A stretch of DNA of 64,000 nucleotides from Halorubrum alkaliphilum (GCF_017873815.1 NZ_JAGGKQ010000001.1:1-64000); one strand, 5' to 3'; positions 44,112 through 55,848 are shown, counted from the stretch's first letter. Notes: a model not told the origin generated them from the letters alone. A program made the numbers and translations.

Positions 44112-45011
44112 ATGATCGACCGGCTGCTCGGCCGCGCCGAGCTGAAAGAGCGGATCGAGACGCTCGAGGAGGAGAAGGAACATCTGGAGCGGCGCGCAGA
44201 GGCCGAGGGCGAGCGCCGCTCGGAGGCCGTCGCCGACCGTCAGCGAGCCGAGGAACGCGTCAACCAGCTTGAAGACCGGATCGAATCCCTCGAGGACCGT
44301 GTCGATCGAGCCGAGAGCGACGTGGTGACCGTGGAGTTCCGTCGCGTGAGCGACGCCAGCGGTGACCGACTCGCGGACGTCCTCGACCGGCTTCGCGGGA
44401 TCCGAAGCGCGGATCCGGAGGGCGTGCTCTCAGCGTTCGTTCCCGACGACGACGCGGTCCCGACGGCCGTCTCCGACTGGTTCGGCGACCGTTCCCGGCT
44501 CGTTCGGCGAGCCGCACCCGCGGTCGTGGTCGCCGACGACACCGGGGCCGTGAGCGTCGCGCTCTCTCCGCCGATAGCACCCGAACCGTTCGATGAGTGG
44601 TCGGACGCGCCCCGACTCGATCCGACGTGGTTCCGCCCCACGGGCCGGTTCGCGTTCGCGCTCGTCCGCTCGGACACGTTCGCGCTCGGCGTGTACGAGG
44701 GCGACGAGCGCGTCGATTTCGAAGGATTCGACTCCGACGTCAAGGACGCCCACTCGAAGGGCGGGTTCTCACAGGGGCGCTTCGAGCGGCGGCGCGAGGG
44801 ACAGATAGACGACCATCTGAAACGCGCTCGATCCGTCCTAGACGGCGTTGAGGACGTGGACCGAACGATAGTCGTCGGCGAGCGGAGCGTCCTCGGCGAC
44901 GTCCGCGAGCACGCCGACTACACCGATGTCACCGACGCCACCGGCCGGCCGAAAGAGGCGCTTCACGACGCGTTCCGGGACTTCTGGACGGTTCGGGTCC
45001 ACGCGATCTGA
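44112..45011 (+). CDS. Vms1/Ankzf1 (VLRF1)-family peptidyl-tRNA hydrolase-like protein
   Basis: The 299-aa product has an N-terminal coiled coil (residues about 8-70) followed by a VLRF1-type domain. The family signature is DVKDAHSKGGFSQGRFERRR, with the presumed catalytic Gln at about residue 221. In yeast, Vms1 frees stalled nascent chains from tRNA on split ribosomes. The archaeal proteins are usually annotated as Vms1/Ankzf1-family peptidyl-tRNA hydrolases, so ribosome rescue is a reasonable inference. The tip differs from the eukaryotic GGQ/GSQ-like loop, so activity should not be assumed. Confidence 0.75.
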   Translation: MIDRLLGRAELKERIETLEEEKEHLERRAEAEGERRSEAVADRQRAEERVNQLEDRIESLEDRVDRAESDVVTVEFRRVSDASGDRLADVLDRLRGIRSADPEGVLSAFVPDDDAVPTAVSDWFGDRSRLVRRAAPAVVVADDTGAVSVALSPPIAPEPFDEWSDAPRLDPTWFRPTGRFAFALVRSDTFALGVYEGDERVDFEGFDSDVKDAHSKGGFSQGRFERRREGQIDDHLKRARSVLDGVEDVDRTIVVGERSVLGDVREHADYTDVTDATGRPKEALHDAFRDFWTVRVHAI

Positions 45012-45244
45012 CCGCTTACGGCCTGTGACCGGGGTTTGCCCGCGCCTAACCACGCGAGAATCGCGCCCCGATCCGAGGGTATACACCGAATGACTATGTG
45101 ACTCCTCGGCGTACCGTTCCGTGGAGGGACACGTCACACGCCCCTCCCCCTTTCTATCGACCCGATACCGGCCGGAACGATCCGCGGGTCGTTTCACTAA
45201 CCTGATGGACAGAGATAATGCCGCCGAACCCTCCGTTCTACCGT

Positions 45245-47461
45245 ATGAACCGGCTGGAGGATCGACTCGGTAGTCGGGCGATGACCGTCGCGGTCGTGGT
45301 CACCGTGCTGTTGATCGCGGGCGTCGGCGTCGCGGTCGGCGGCGGGATCGACACGGGATCGCTCGCGGACGAGTCCGACACGGAATCGCTCGCGGACGGG
45401 CCCGTCTCCGAGGAGATCGCTTCCGAGAGGGCCGTTCTCGACGGGAGTCACGCGATCGAGCCTAGACCGGACACCCCGTTCGACGTCGATGACGATACGA
45501 TCCTAGTCCGCCACGAGCTATCCACGAACGACGAGCCCGGAACGGTCGACGTCACGACCGAGGCCCGGCTTCCGGATCGAGTTACCGGTCTCCGTCTCAC
45601 CCCGTTGAGCGCGACCGACGATGCGATCGAGGCTGACGGGTTCGACCGCGAGACGACCGATGACGGCGGGGAAGAGTGGGTCTGGGACGGCGAAACGACG
45701 CGGCCGTCGCTCACCTACACGATGGACGGGAACGAGACGGAGGAGCGTGAGGGGCCGCTCGCCGGTGAGGGTGCCTACCGGTTCGTCGACGTCGGCGACT
45801 GGGCGATCGTTCGCCCGCCACGAGCCTCGATCGCGTGGAGTTTCACCGGTGGCCCCGGCGGAAGCGTCTCCGTCGAGCGCGAGAACTCGGTCGCCGGCGA
45901 CGGCGTCGCCTCGCAGGCGTTGGCGGTTCTCGGCCCCTACGAGGAGCACGTCCACGAGGCCGCCGACCAGCGGTTCCGGCTGATCGTTCCCGACGCGGCG
46001 GATCCGGAGCCGTCGCCGGGAGCGGTGTTCGAGGCGTTCGAGGGCGCGTCGACGGCGCTTCAGGTCGGCGCGCGCGACGACGAGGTGTTCGCGGTCGCCG
46101 CGCCGACCGAGTCGGTGTCGTGGGCACCCCGTGGCCTACAGATCGGCGACGCCGACCTCTGGGTTCGTGACACGGAGCCGGCCGGCACCGCCGACGACGT
46201 CTGGACTCACGAGTACGTCCACACCCGCCAGTCGTACCGGGCGGAGCGGAGCGCCCGTTGGTTCACCGAGGCGACCGCCACGTACTACGCCGCGCTGTTC
46301 GCGCTCGAACGCGGTGCTGCCGACTTCGAGGCGTTCGAGCGGACCCTCTCGGCGGGCGAGCGCGACCCGTACGCCGGCTCCGTTCTCGCGAACCCCGACG
46401 CGTGGGCCGCCAACGCCGACTACGTCAAAGGGGCGCTCGTCGCCGGCGAGATCGACCGTCGCATCCGGGTGGCAACCGACGGACGAGCGTCGCTCGCGAC
46501 GGTGTTCCGCGAGTTCAACGACGCCCCCGTCGATCCCGATGACCGGGACACGTGGGTCACCAACGACGACTTCCTCGACGCGGTCGAGGACGCGGCCGCC
46601 GAGGGCGGCGACGACGCCGTCGCGACCGAGATCCGCGAGGAGGCCGAGCGCCTGACGACGACGGACGCGACGCCCGAGTTCTGGGGTCGCGAGACGCACG
46701 CCGAGGCGTTCGGGGAGACGCCCGCGCAGGTCGGCTACGGGATCGACGACGAGGGCGTCCGCGCGGTCGGCGAGTACCGCGATCGTGCGATCGAGCGCGA
46801 CCCGGTTCGACTCGTCGACGGCGAGCGCCTCGCGCTCGCGGTCCGCGTCTCGAACACGGGCGGGACCGCCGGGAGCTACGAGGTGTCGATACGCGTCGAC
46901 GGCGAGACCGTCACAACCCGATCCGGAAGCGTTGAGGCCGGAGCAGAGACGGTCGAGCGCCTCGAACACGAGTTCACGGACGCCGGGGAGTACGAGGTTC
47001 GAGTCGGCAGCGAGACCCTCGATGTCGTCGTCTCCGAGCCCGGGTCCGTGAGCGTCCGGGACGTCGCGACGGACGCCGCCGACGTCGCTGCGGGCGAGTC
47101 GGTCCGCGTGACGACCACCGTCGGAACCGACGCGGGGATCCCGGCCGACGGACCGATCGAGTTCCTCGTGAACGGCGAGCCGGTCGGAACCGACCCCGTG
47201 AAACTCGACGCGGACGCGGAAACGACCGTGGAGCGTGACGTGGTCCTCGAAACGGTCGGAACAGCGACGATCACCGTCGTCGGGCCCGAAAACGAGGCGT
47301 CAGTGTCGGTGAGCGTCGGGGAGTCCGACGGAACCGACGACTCCGTCGGCGGGGGCGCGGACTCGGACGACGACGTCGCCGTGAGCGTTCCCGGATTCGG
47401 TCTCGTGGTCGCGGTGGTCGCACTGCTCTCGGCCGTCGGACTCTTCGCTCGACGCCGGTAG
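45245..47461 (+). CDS. surface-anchored gluzincin-type metalloprotease with PGF-CTERM signal
   Basis: The product is 738 aa from the ATG at 45245. A TM or signal helix (residues about 13-34) and an acidic spacer come first. The protease core has HEYVH (322-326) and the third zinc ligand in WFTEATATYYA (Glu about 342), the gluzincin HExxH-E pattern. Two beta-sandwich, CARDB-like segments follow (VRVSNTGGTAGSYEVSIRVD). The end is VSVPGFGLVVAVVALLSAVG plus Arg residues, a PGF-CTERM tag processed by archaeosortase. It probably degrades proteins at the cell surface. Confidence 0.85.
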   Translation: MNRLEDRLGSRAMTVAVVVTVLLIAGVGVAVGGGIDTGSLADESDTESLADGPVSEEIASERAVLDGSHAIEPRPDTPFDVDDDTILVRHELSTNDEPGTVDVTTEARLPDRVTGLRLTPLSATDDAIEADGFDRETTDDGGEEWVWDGETTRPSLTYTMDGNETEEREGPLAGEGAYRFVDVGDWAIVRPPRASIAWSFTGGPGGSVSVERENSVAGDGVASQALAVLGPYEEHVHEAADQRFRLIVPDAADPEPSPGAVFEAFEGASTALQVGARDDEVFAVAAPTESVSWAPRGLQIGDADLWVRDTEPAGTADDVWTHEYVHTRQSYRAERSARWFTEATATYYAALFALERGAADFEAFERTLSAGERDPYAGSVLANPDAWAANADYVKGALVAGEIDRRIRVATDGRASLATVFREFNDAPVDPDDRDTWVTNDDFLDAVEDAAAEGGDDAVATEIREEAERLTTTDATPEFWGRETHAEAFGETPAQVGYGIDDEGVRAVGEYRDRAIERDPVRLVDGERLALAVRVSNTGGTAGSYEVSIRVDGETVTTRSGSVEAGAETVERLEHEFTDAGEYEVRVGSETLDVVVSEPGSVSVRDVATDAADVAAGESVRVTTTVGTDAGIPADGPIEFLVNGEPVGTDPVKLDADAETTVERDVVLETVGTATITVVGPENEASVSVSVGESDGTDDSVGGGADSDDDVAVSVPGFGLVVAVVALLSAVGLFARRR

Positions 47462-47487
47462 TCGGATTCCTCGCTCGACGCCGGTAG
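47445..47487 (+). repeat. 17-bp direct repeat across the protease stop codon
   Basis: TCGCTCGACGCCGGTAG occurs at 47445-47461, where it encodes the basic tail and stop, and again 26 bases later at 47471-47487. This is a recent-looking local duplication. Confidence 0.8.
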
Positions 47488-47530
47488 CCGACCTCGGCGC
47501 ATGACGGTCGCTACTGCGGTGCGAAGCGCG

Positions 47531-47944
47531 TCAGAACGGGGCGTCCGGCCCTTCCGACTCCACGTTGCTCCCCGACAGGTCCCCCTCCGATTCCGCGTTT
47601 TCTTCCGACTCCGTCGTGACCAGATCACCCACGTCGCGTTCCCACGCCTCGATCCCGCCGCGGAGGCTCTCCACGCGGGCGTCCGTCGTCCCCTCGTAGC
47701 TCCCAATCAGCTGTGCCGCCTGTCGGCTAGCGATGCCGTGCGGACAGACGGTGACGATCCGTTCCGCACCCTCCAGTTCGGGGACCCGAGTCGTGAGCTC
47801 GGGAAACGGGATCGACTCGCTTCCCGGGAGATGACCGCGATCGAACGCCCGCGTGTCGCGGATGTCGACGACTCGGAGGCCGTCCTCGGAGTCCCCTTCA
47901 CCGAGAAGCACCACCAGCTCGTCCGGATCGATCTCGTCGACCAT
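47531..47944 (-). CDS. rhodanese-like sulfurtransferase
   Basis: The 137-aa single rhodanese domain has LRVVDIRDTRAFDRGHLPGS and the active-site loop IVTVCPHGIASRQAAQLIGS with the catalytic Cys at about residue 67. An acidic tail (TTESEENAESEGDLSGSNVE) is halophile-typical. Its ATG overlaps the stop of the upstream cupin gene by one base (TGATG). Sulfur transfer or persulfide handling is expected; the partner is unknown. Confidence 0.88.
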   Translation of the reverse strand: MVDEIDPDELVVLLGEGDSEDGLRVVDIRDTRAFDRGHLPGSESIPFPELTTRVPELEGAERIVTVCPHGIASRQAAQLIGSYEGTTDARVESLRGGIEAWERDVGDLVTTESEENAESEGDLSGSNVESEGPDAPF

Positions 47945-48270
47945 CAGGAGAGCGGACAGAGGCTCGCGGTGAGCACGGCGCGTTCGTCGGTGTCGTTGCG
48001 GGCTCCGTGGACATCGCCGCGCTCGTTGAGCACGACGGCGGGCGCGGCGAGCCGCTCGGTCTCGCCGTCGCGGACGACGGTTGGCGCTCCCTCCAGTACG
48101 TGGAAGACGTTCGTCGCGTCCCCGTGCTTGTGGGCGTCGACCTCGCCGCCTGATCCGAGAACGAACGCCTTCACCAGCACGTCGTCGGTGACGATGAGTT
48201 CGACGGTCTCCACCTCGCCGTCCGCGGGATCGAGGCTGTCGACGGCGTCGGCGTATCGATCGAGTGCCAT
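47944..48270 (-). CDS. cupin-like small protein
   Basis: The 108-aa product starts at the ATG at 48270 (MALDRYADAVDSLDPADGEV). A cupin-type motif is AHKHGDATNVFHVLEGAPTV, with a second half near LNERGDVHGARNDTDERAVL. It is coupled to the rhodanese gene. A longer frame to 48315 lacks support. Metal-dependent binding or oxygenase roles are possible but cannot be assigned. Confidence 0.75.
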   Translation of the reverse strand: MALDRYADAVDSLDPADGEVETVELIVTDDVLVKAFVLGSGGEVDAHKHGDATNVFHVLEGAPTVVRDGETERLAAPAVVLNERGDVHGARNDTDERAVLTASLCPLS

Positions 48271-48339
48271 GGTCGTCAGTCGGTCCACCGAGACAAAAGC
48301 GATCGGTCGGGTCACGCCGGATACGATCGACCGCTCGGG

Positions 48340-49293
48340 TTACTCCCGCGCGCCGGGAGGGAAGGGATCCGTATGGTCGATGACCGCGTCGGCAACGCGA
48401 TGCGGGTCCTCGTGGATCACCCAGTGTGTCGCGGCGTCGATCGTCAGTAGCCGTCCGTCCGCGCAGTAGTCGACGCTCTCGCCGGCCAGCCGCTTCTGGA
48501 GGAAGGGGTCGTTCGCGCCCCAGACCACGAGCGTCGGCACGTCGACCTCGGGCGTCGCCGGCTCCGGACGGTCGCGAACGATCGCCCGGTACCAGTTCAC
48601 CATGGCCTCGAACGCGCCATCCCGGTTCCACGCCCGACGGTACCGCCGGAAGTCCTCCGCGTCGAACGTTCCGGGTTCGCTCGTCTCGCGGAGGCTGCGA
48701 ACCGCGAGCCGCCAGTTCCCGGCGCTGGCGACCGCCTCGGGGAGCTTCGGGAGCTGGAACGCGACCATGTACCAGCTCCTGAACCGCTGGCTCCAGGAAC
48801 TTCGGAGCGCGCGCTCGAAGACGGTCGGATGGGGAACGTTGACCGCGACGAACTCCGAGAGCCGGTCGGGGTGGTGGATCGCGAGCCACCAGCCGACCGC
48901 GGCCCCCCAGTCGTGGCCGGCGATGGCGGCCGTGTCACGGTCGTAGGCGTCGATCAACCCGACCACGTCGTCCGCGAGCGTGTCGATCCGGTAGTCGCCG
49001 ACCGCGGGCGGTTTCTCCGAGAGGTTGTAGCCGCGCTGGTCGGGGACGACCACCCGATATCCCGCGTTCGCGAGCGGCGCAATCGTCTCGTGCCAGCCGT
49101 ACCAGAACTCGGGGAAGCCGTGAAGCAACACGAGCAGTTTCCCGTCCTCCGGGCCGGCTTCGACGACGTGGAGATCGACGCCGTTCGTCCGAACGACTCG
49201 CGAGCGACCGGGGACGGGGTCAGGGATCTCGTCGTCCGGAACCGGCTCCGGAAGTGCTCCGTCCGCTGGGGAGGTGATAGATGCGTCCGGCAT
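48340..49293 (-). CDS. alpha/beta hydrolase, epoxide hydrolase type
   Basis: The 317-aa product has an oxyanion region LLHGFPEFWYGWHETI, nucleophile motif AGHDWGAAVGWW with an Asp (about residue 128) instead of Ser, and an acid/His end (LVVWGANDPFLQ, ATHWVIHEDPHRVADAV). An Asp nucleophile with HGFPE is characteristic of epoxide hydrolases and haloacetate dehalogenases. A GTATTAG box lies about 27 bases upstream of the ATG at 49293. Confidence 0.88.
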   Translation of the reverse strand: MPDASITSPADGALPEPVPDDEIPDPVPGRSRVVRTNGVDLHVVEAGPEDGKLLVLLHGFPEFWYGWHETIAPLANAGYRVVVPDQRGYNLSEKPPAVGDYRIDTLADDVVGLIDAYDRDTAAIAGHDWGAAVGWWLAIHHPDRLSEFVAVNVPHPTVFERALRSSWSQRFRSWYMVAFQLPKLPEAVASAGNWRLAVRSLRETSEPGTFDAEDFRRYRRAWNRDGAFEAMVNWYRAIVRDRPEPATPEVDVPTLVVWGANDPFLQKRLAGESVDYCADGRLLTIDAATHWVIHEDPHRVADAVIDHTDPFPPGARE

Positions 49294-49470
49294 ACTTCAC
49301 CCGTCACACGCGAGCGACTAATACGTGCGTTTCACGTGGACACCAACCGCCAAAAAATCGATCCGGGCTTGTCCCGATCGTGGTTGCCCCCGCCCCGACC
49401 GTGGTCGGCCCCGTCTCGATCGGATTCGAGCCGCGCTCGACCCGCCTATTCGAGCCGCGTTCGGTTCAGT

Positions 49471-51889
<2,419 letters not shown>

Positions 51890-53212
51890 ATGGACGGCAA
51901 ACGCTTCCTGTTCGTCTCGGCGGACGCAGCTCTCATCACCGACCTCGCGTGGCAGGTCCACCGAGAGGGCCACGAGGTGAAGTACTACATCGAGTCCGAG
52001 GGCGATCGGGAGATCGGCGACGGGTTCGTCCCCAAGACGGACGACTGGACGACCGACGTCGACTGGGCCGACGTGATCGTCTTCGACGACATCTGGATCG
52101 GCTCCGAGGTCGGTACCGGCGAGCTCGCGCGGGATCTCCGTGAGCGTGGCCACGCCGTCGTCGGCGGGACGCCGAACACGGATCGCCTCGAAGAGGACCG
52201 TGGCTACGCGATGGAGATGCTCGAAGAACACGGCGTCAACACGGTCGAACATCACGTCTTCGACGATTTCGACGCGGGTATTCGACACGTACGGGAGAAC
52301 CCGGCACCCTACGTGATCAAGCCGCTCGGCGAGGTACAGAACGTCAAGCGACTCCTCTACGTGGGCAACGAGACCGACGGAAGCGACGTCGTCGACGTGC
52401 TCCGGGCGTACAAGAAGGCGTGGGGCCACCGAATGAAAGGGTTCCAACTCCAGCGGAAAGTCAATGGCGTTGAGATCGCAGTCTGTGGCTTCTTCAACGG
52501 AGCGGAGTTCATCGATCAGGTCAACTTCAACTTCGAGCACAAGAAGCTGTTCCCCGGAAACATCGGCCCGCAGACCGGTGAGATGGGAACGTCGATGTTC
52601 TGGGCCGGGCGAAACGAGCTGTTCGAGGAGACGCTCGGAAAGCTCGAAGGGTGGCTCGCCGACGAGGGGTACGTCGGGAGCATCGACGTCAACTGTATCG
52701 TGAACGAGACGGGGATCTACCCGTTGGAGTTCACGCCACGGTTCGGCTATCCGACGATCGCCTTACAGGAGGAGTCGATCGAGTCGTCCACCGGCGAGTT
52801 CCTTTCCGACCTCGCACACGGTCGCGATCCCGACGTCGCGGTCCACAACGGCTACCAGATCGCGGTTCGAGTCGTCCTCCCGCCGTTCCCGTTCGACGAC
52901 GAGAAGACGTACGACGAGAACTCGCGGAACGCCGCCGTAGTGTTCGAGACCGAGAGCCGTGAGGGGATCCACATCGAGGACGCAAAGAAGGTCGATGGTC
53001 AGTGGCGCGTCGCCGGCGGCAACGGAATGCCGATCGTGGTTACCGGAAAGGGGGACACGATGTATGCCGCACGCGAGCAGGCGTACGACCGGATCGACGA
53101 CATCGTGATGCCGAACATGTACTACCGGGACGACATCGGCGAGCGGTGGATCGATGGCGACGGGGACCGGCTACTAGCGTGGGGATATTTGGGTCCGAGT
53201 CACGCCGAGTAG
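51890..53212 (+). CDS. PurD-like ATP-grasp ligase, substrate unknown
   Basis: The product is 440 aa from the ATG at 51890. The first ~100 residues form a Rossmann-like pre-ATP-grasp domain (RFLFVSADAALITDLAWQVH). The ATP-grasp body shows PYVIKPLGEVQNVKRLLYVG, AVCGFFNGAEFIDQVNFNFE and the acidic metal site YPLEFTPRFGYPTIALQEES. It resembles phosphoribosylamine-glycine ligase (PurD) in its second half. The usual PurD N-terminus (VLVVGGGGREHA type) is absent, so it is probably not the purine enzyme but a related ligase. It is divergent from katG. Confidence 0.75.
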   Translation: MDGKRFLFVSADAALITDLAWQVHREGHEVKYYIESEGDREIGDGFVPKTDDWTTDVDWADVIVFDDIWIGSEVGTGELARDLRERGHAVVGGTPNTDRLEEDRGYAMEMLEEHGVNTVEHHVFDDFDAGIRHVRENPAPYVIKPLGEVQNVKRLLYVGNETDGSDVVDVLRAYKKAWGHRMKGFQLQRKVNGVEIAVCGFFNGAEFIDQVNFNFEHKKLFPGNIGPQTGEMGTSMFWAGRNELFEETLGKLEGWLADEGYVGSIDVNCIVNETGIYPLEFTPRFGYPTIALQEESIESSTGEFLSDLAHGRDPDVAVHNGYQIAVRVVLPPFPFDDEKTYDENSRNAAVVFETESREGIHIEDAKKVDGQWRVAGGNGMPIVVTGKGDTMYAAREQAYDRIDDIVMPNMYYRDDIGERWIDGDGDRLLAWGYLGPSHAE

Positions 53213-53241
53213 CGGGGCCGGTTCATCGAATCGGGATCCAG

Positions 53242-55023
53242 TCACGTCAACAGGTCGATGGTCACGACGTTTCCCGTCTCGTCGACGTCCTCGAACGACA
53301 TCGATCCGTTCGACCGGCGGACGACCCAGTAGACGAACCAGAGGTCGAGTCCCTGCCCGTGGTTGAGCGGGTTGATCTCGTCGGTGTCCAACAGGACGTC
53401 CTGTTCGATCTCCGGGATCGGCTTCGCGTCGTTGGCGATCCGGATCCGGACCCCGGAATCGGTCTCGGCGATGGTAACGTCGACGTACGGGTGGTCCGCG
53501 TCCGCGTGATCGAGAAGGTACTCGACGATCCTCGTGACCGCGTCGGCGGCGTTCTCGGTCGCGAACACGACCCGATCGTCCGGACACGACGGCGAAAAGG
53601 CGATCGTCGCGTCCGGACGCGTCCGACGCAGGTCCTCAAGCGCGTGGGAGACCTCCGGAACGATCTCGAGTTCCACGCGATTGGGTCGCTCCAGAAGCAT
53701 CCGGTTGATCTCCCGGCCACGCTCGGCCATCCGGAGGACATCCTCGACGGCCGCCATCGTTTTTTCCGCGTGCTCGGCGACCGGTTCGCCGGCCGCGGCC
53801 TCGCGGATCGCCTCCCCGTGACCCATGATGACGTTGAGCCGGTTCCGAAGGTCGTGTCTGAGAACGCGATCCAGCGTCCCTAGGTGCCGTTCGTGTTCCT
53901 TCCGTGTCGTGATGTCCTCCTGAAACCCGACGTAGTGGGTGACGGTGCCCTCCTCGTCGCGGATCGGCGCGACCGTGAGTCTGTTCCAGAACTCCGCTCC
54001 GTCCTTTCGGTAGTTCAGTAGCTCGACCGTGACGGGCTTGCCCGCCTCGATCGCGTCCCGAACCGTCCGCACCGGCTCCTCACGGGTCCCGTCACCCTGG
54101 AGGAATCGGCAGTTCCGTCCGAGTATCTCCGCCTCTGAGTAGCCGCTTAGCTCCTCGAACCGGTCGTTGGCGTACACGAGCGGGAGGTCGTCGGCTTCGG
54201 CGTCCGCGAGGACGATCCCGACCGGCGCGTCGTCAACGGCCCGACTCTTGATGGCGAGTTCGTGTTCCGTCGCCCGCCGGTCGGACACGTCCGCCACGAC
54301 GTACACGATCGACCGGGAACCCCGCCAGTCGGCGCGCGCGATGCTCACCTCCACGGGGACGTATCCGCGGTTGGGGACGAGGAGGTCGACCTCGACGCGC
54401 GCGAACGCCCGCCGTCCGTCGACCACCGGTTCGGCGACCGCCTCGAGCGTCCCGTCGGTCGACCGAAGCACTCGGTCGACTCGTTCGCGTTCCAAACCGC
54501 TCGAACCGTCCGCGAGAAACACGCCGGCACGTTCGTTGCTGAAGACGATCCGACCGTCGCGAACGACGAGCACGCCGTCCGGGATCGCGTTCAACACCGC
54601 TGCGGTGTGCGTCGTCGTGTCGATGGACTCGTCGCGGTTCCGCCGATGCGACACCGCGTCGGTTATCAGCGCTCCCAGGCGGTCCCACTGGTCACCGAAC
54701 CGCTCCTTTATGAGGTAGTCGGTGACGTCGGCGGTGATCGCGTCGCTGGCGATCTCCTGGGTTCCACACGAGGTGAACAGAACGAACGGGAGCGTCGGCG
54801 CGCTCGCGCGCACGACCTGCAGCAGCCGGACCCCGTTTGAGTCCGGCAGGTCGTAGTCGCTGACGACGCAGTCGACGTCCGCCGTCGAGAGACGCGCGAC
54901 CGCCTCATCGACGGTGGCCGCGGTCGTCACCTGAAACCCCGCGGTATCCCCGAGAGCACCCTCGAACTCGGCGAGGTACTCCTCGTCAGCACTGACGAGG
55001 AGGACGAGGGTCGGCTCGGACAT
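53242..55023 (-). CDS. REC-PAS-LOV histidine kinase (probable blue-light receptor)
   Basis: The 593-aa soluble protein has four parts. A receiver domain (1-125) has the phospho-acceptor Asp at about 56 (CVVSDYDLPDSNG). A PAS domain spans about 140-250. A LOV domain spans about 256-375, with GRNCRFLQG (adduct Cys about 305) and flavin contacts in LLNYRKDGAEFWNRL and YVGFQED. The kinase has H-box LDRVLRHDLRNRLNV (His about 390). The ATPase domain is divergent: ANDAKPIPE replaces DxGxGI, while GQGLDLWF is kept. Blue-light sensing is inferred from the Cys and Asn/Gln set. No partner regulator is adjacent. Confidence 0.85.
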   Translation of the reverse strand: MSEPTLVLLVSADEEYLAEFEGALGDTAGFQVTTAATVDEAVARLSTADVDCVVSDYDLPDSNGVRLLQVVRASAPTLPFVLFTSCGTQEIASDAITADVTDYLIKERFGDQWDRLGALITDAVSHRRNRDESIDTTTHTAAVLNAIPDGVLVVRDGRIVFSNERAGVFLADGSSGLERERVDRVLRSTDGTLEAVAEPVVDGRRAFARVEVDLLVPNRGYVPVEVSIARADWRGSRSIVYVVADVSDRRATEHELAIKSRAVDDAPVGIVLADAEADDLPLVYANDRFEELSGYSEAEILGRNCRFLQGDGTREEPVRTVRDAIEAGKPVTVELLNYRKDGAEFWNRLTVAPIRDEEGTVTHYVGFQEDITTRKEHERHLGTLDRVLRHDLRNRLNVIMGHGEAIREAAAGEPVAEHAEKTMAAVEDVLRMAERGREINRMLLERPNRVELEIVPEVSHALEDLRRTRPDATIAFSPSCPDDRVVFATENAADAVTRIVEYLLDHADADHPYVDVTIAETDSGVRIRIANDAKPIPEIEQDVLLDTDEINPLNHGQGLDLWFVYWVVRRSNGSMSFEDVDETGNVVTIDLLT

Positions 55024-55173
55024 AGTCCTAACAACCTAGGTCGGCGTCCCGGTTAGTCCTGTTGGATCCCGATACAGCGGTCCGGGACGAGGCGGTTCCG
55101 GGGCCGGGTCACAGCGTCTGCGCTCCCGAGAACACCCGCCATCTTTTATCACTGCGGGAGCACTGTTCCGGAT

Positions 55174-55740
55174 ATGCCGAAATACTCGACGGGCGGCGGA
55201 GGCGGCGGCGACGACGGCGACGCCTGTGAGCTCTGCGGACGCGAGACGTCGAACCTCCAACGGGCGAACGTCGCCGGCGCACAACTGCTCGTCTGCTCGA
55301 ACTGCCGGCCGCACGACGACGCGAGCAAGAACTCCGGGGGGCACGGCGGCTCCGGCGGGGGTGGAGGCGGTGGGAGCGCCGGCGGCAGCTCCGGCGGTGC
55401 CGACGGCGACTCGACCGCGACCGAGAGCCGGAAGAAGGAGATCGCCCGGAAGCAGGCCAAGATGTACGACTCGGCCACCGGCGACTCGAAACGATGGGAG
55501 GAGGAGGGGACGGACTACGAGGACGACCGACTCCCGTACCTCGTGTCGGGATACGGCGAGATCGCGCAGGATGCCCGTCAGGACGCCGGGCTCACGGTCG
55601 AGGAACTGGCCGAGGAGCTCGGGATCGACGAGGACGACCTGTTGGCGATCGAGGACGGCAGAGCGGCGACCGCGAACGTCGGCGGCTCCGCCGTTCGCGC
55701 GGTCGCGGACCGGCTCGGTGTCGACCTCGTCGACGAGTAG
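55174..55740 (+). CDS. MBF1-family multiprotein bridging factor
   Basis: The 188-aa product has an N-terminal zinc ribbon (CELCGRETSNLQRANVAGAQ then CSNC), a Gly/Ser-rich linker (about residues 58-90), and a C-terminal Cro-like helix-turn-helix (ARQDAGLTVEELAEELGIDE). This is the archaeal MBF1 plan. MBF1 is linked to transcription and the 30S ribosomal subunit. A CTTTTATC box lies about 29 bases before the ATG at 55174. Confidence 0.92.
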   Translation: MPKYSTGGGGGGDDGDACELCGRETSNLQRANVAGAQLLVCSNCRPHDDASKNSGGHGGSGGGGGGGSAGGSSGGADGDSTATESRKKEIARKQAKMYDSATGDSKRWEEEGTDYEDDRLPYLVSGYGEIAQDARQDAGLTVEELAEELGIDEDDLLAIEDGRAATANVGGSAVRAVADRLGVDLVDE

Positions 55741-55848
55741 GATCGGACGCCGAACCCGACAGCGTCGTCGTTGACCCGTTTCCGCCAACGGACGTTCCCT
55801 CTCCGCCTATCACAGCACGTATTACTCCGGGAATCTGAAGTAGAACCG

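Noticed and set aside
45012-45244. Search for a gene or RNA in the gap before the metalloprotease gene
   Set aside because: No tRNA fold, convincing ORF or repeat was found.
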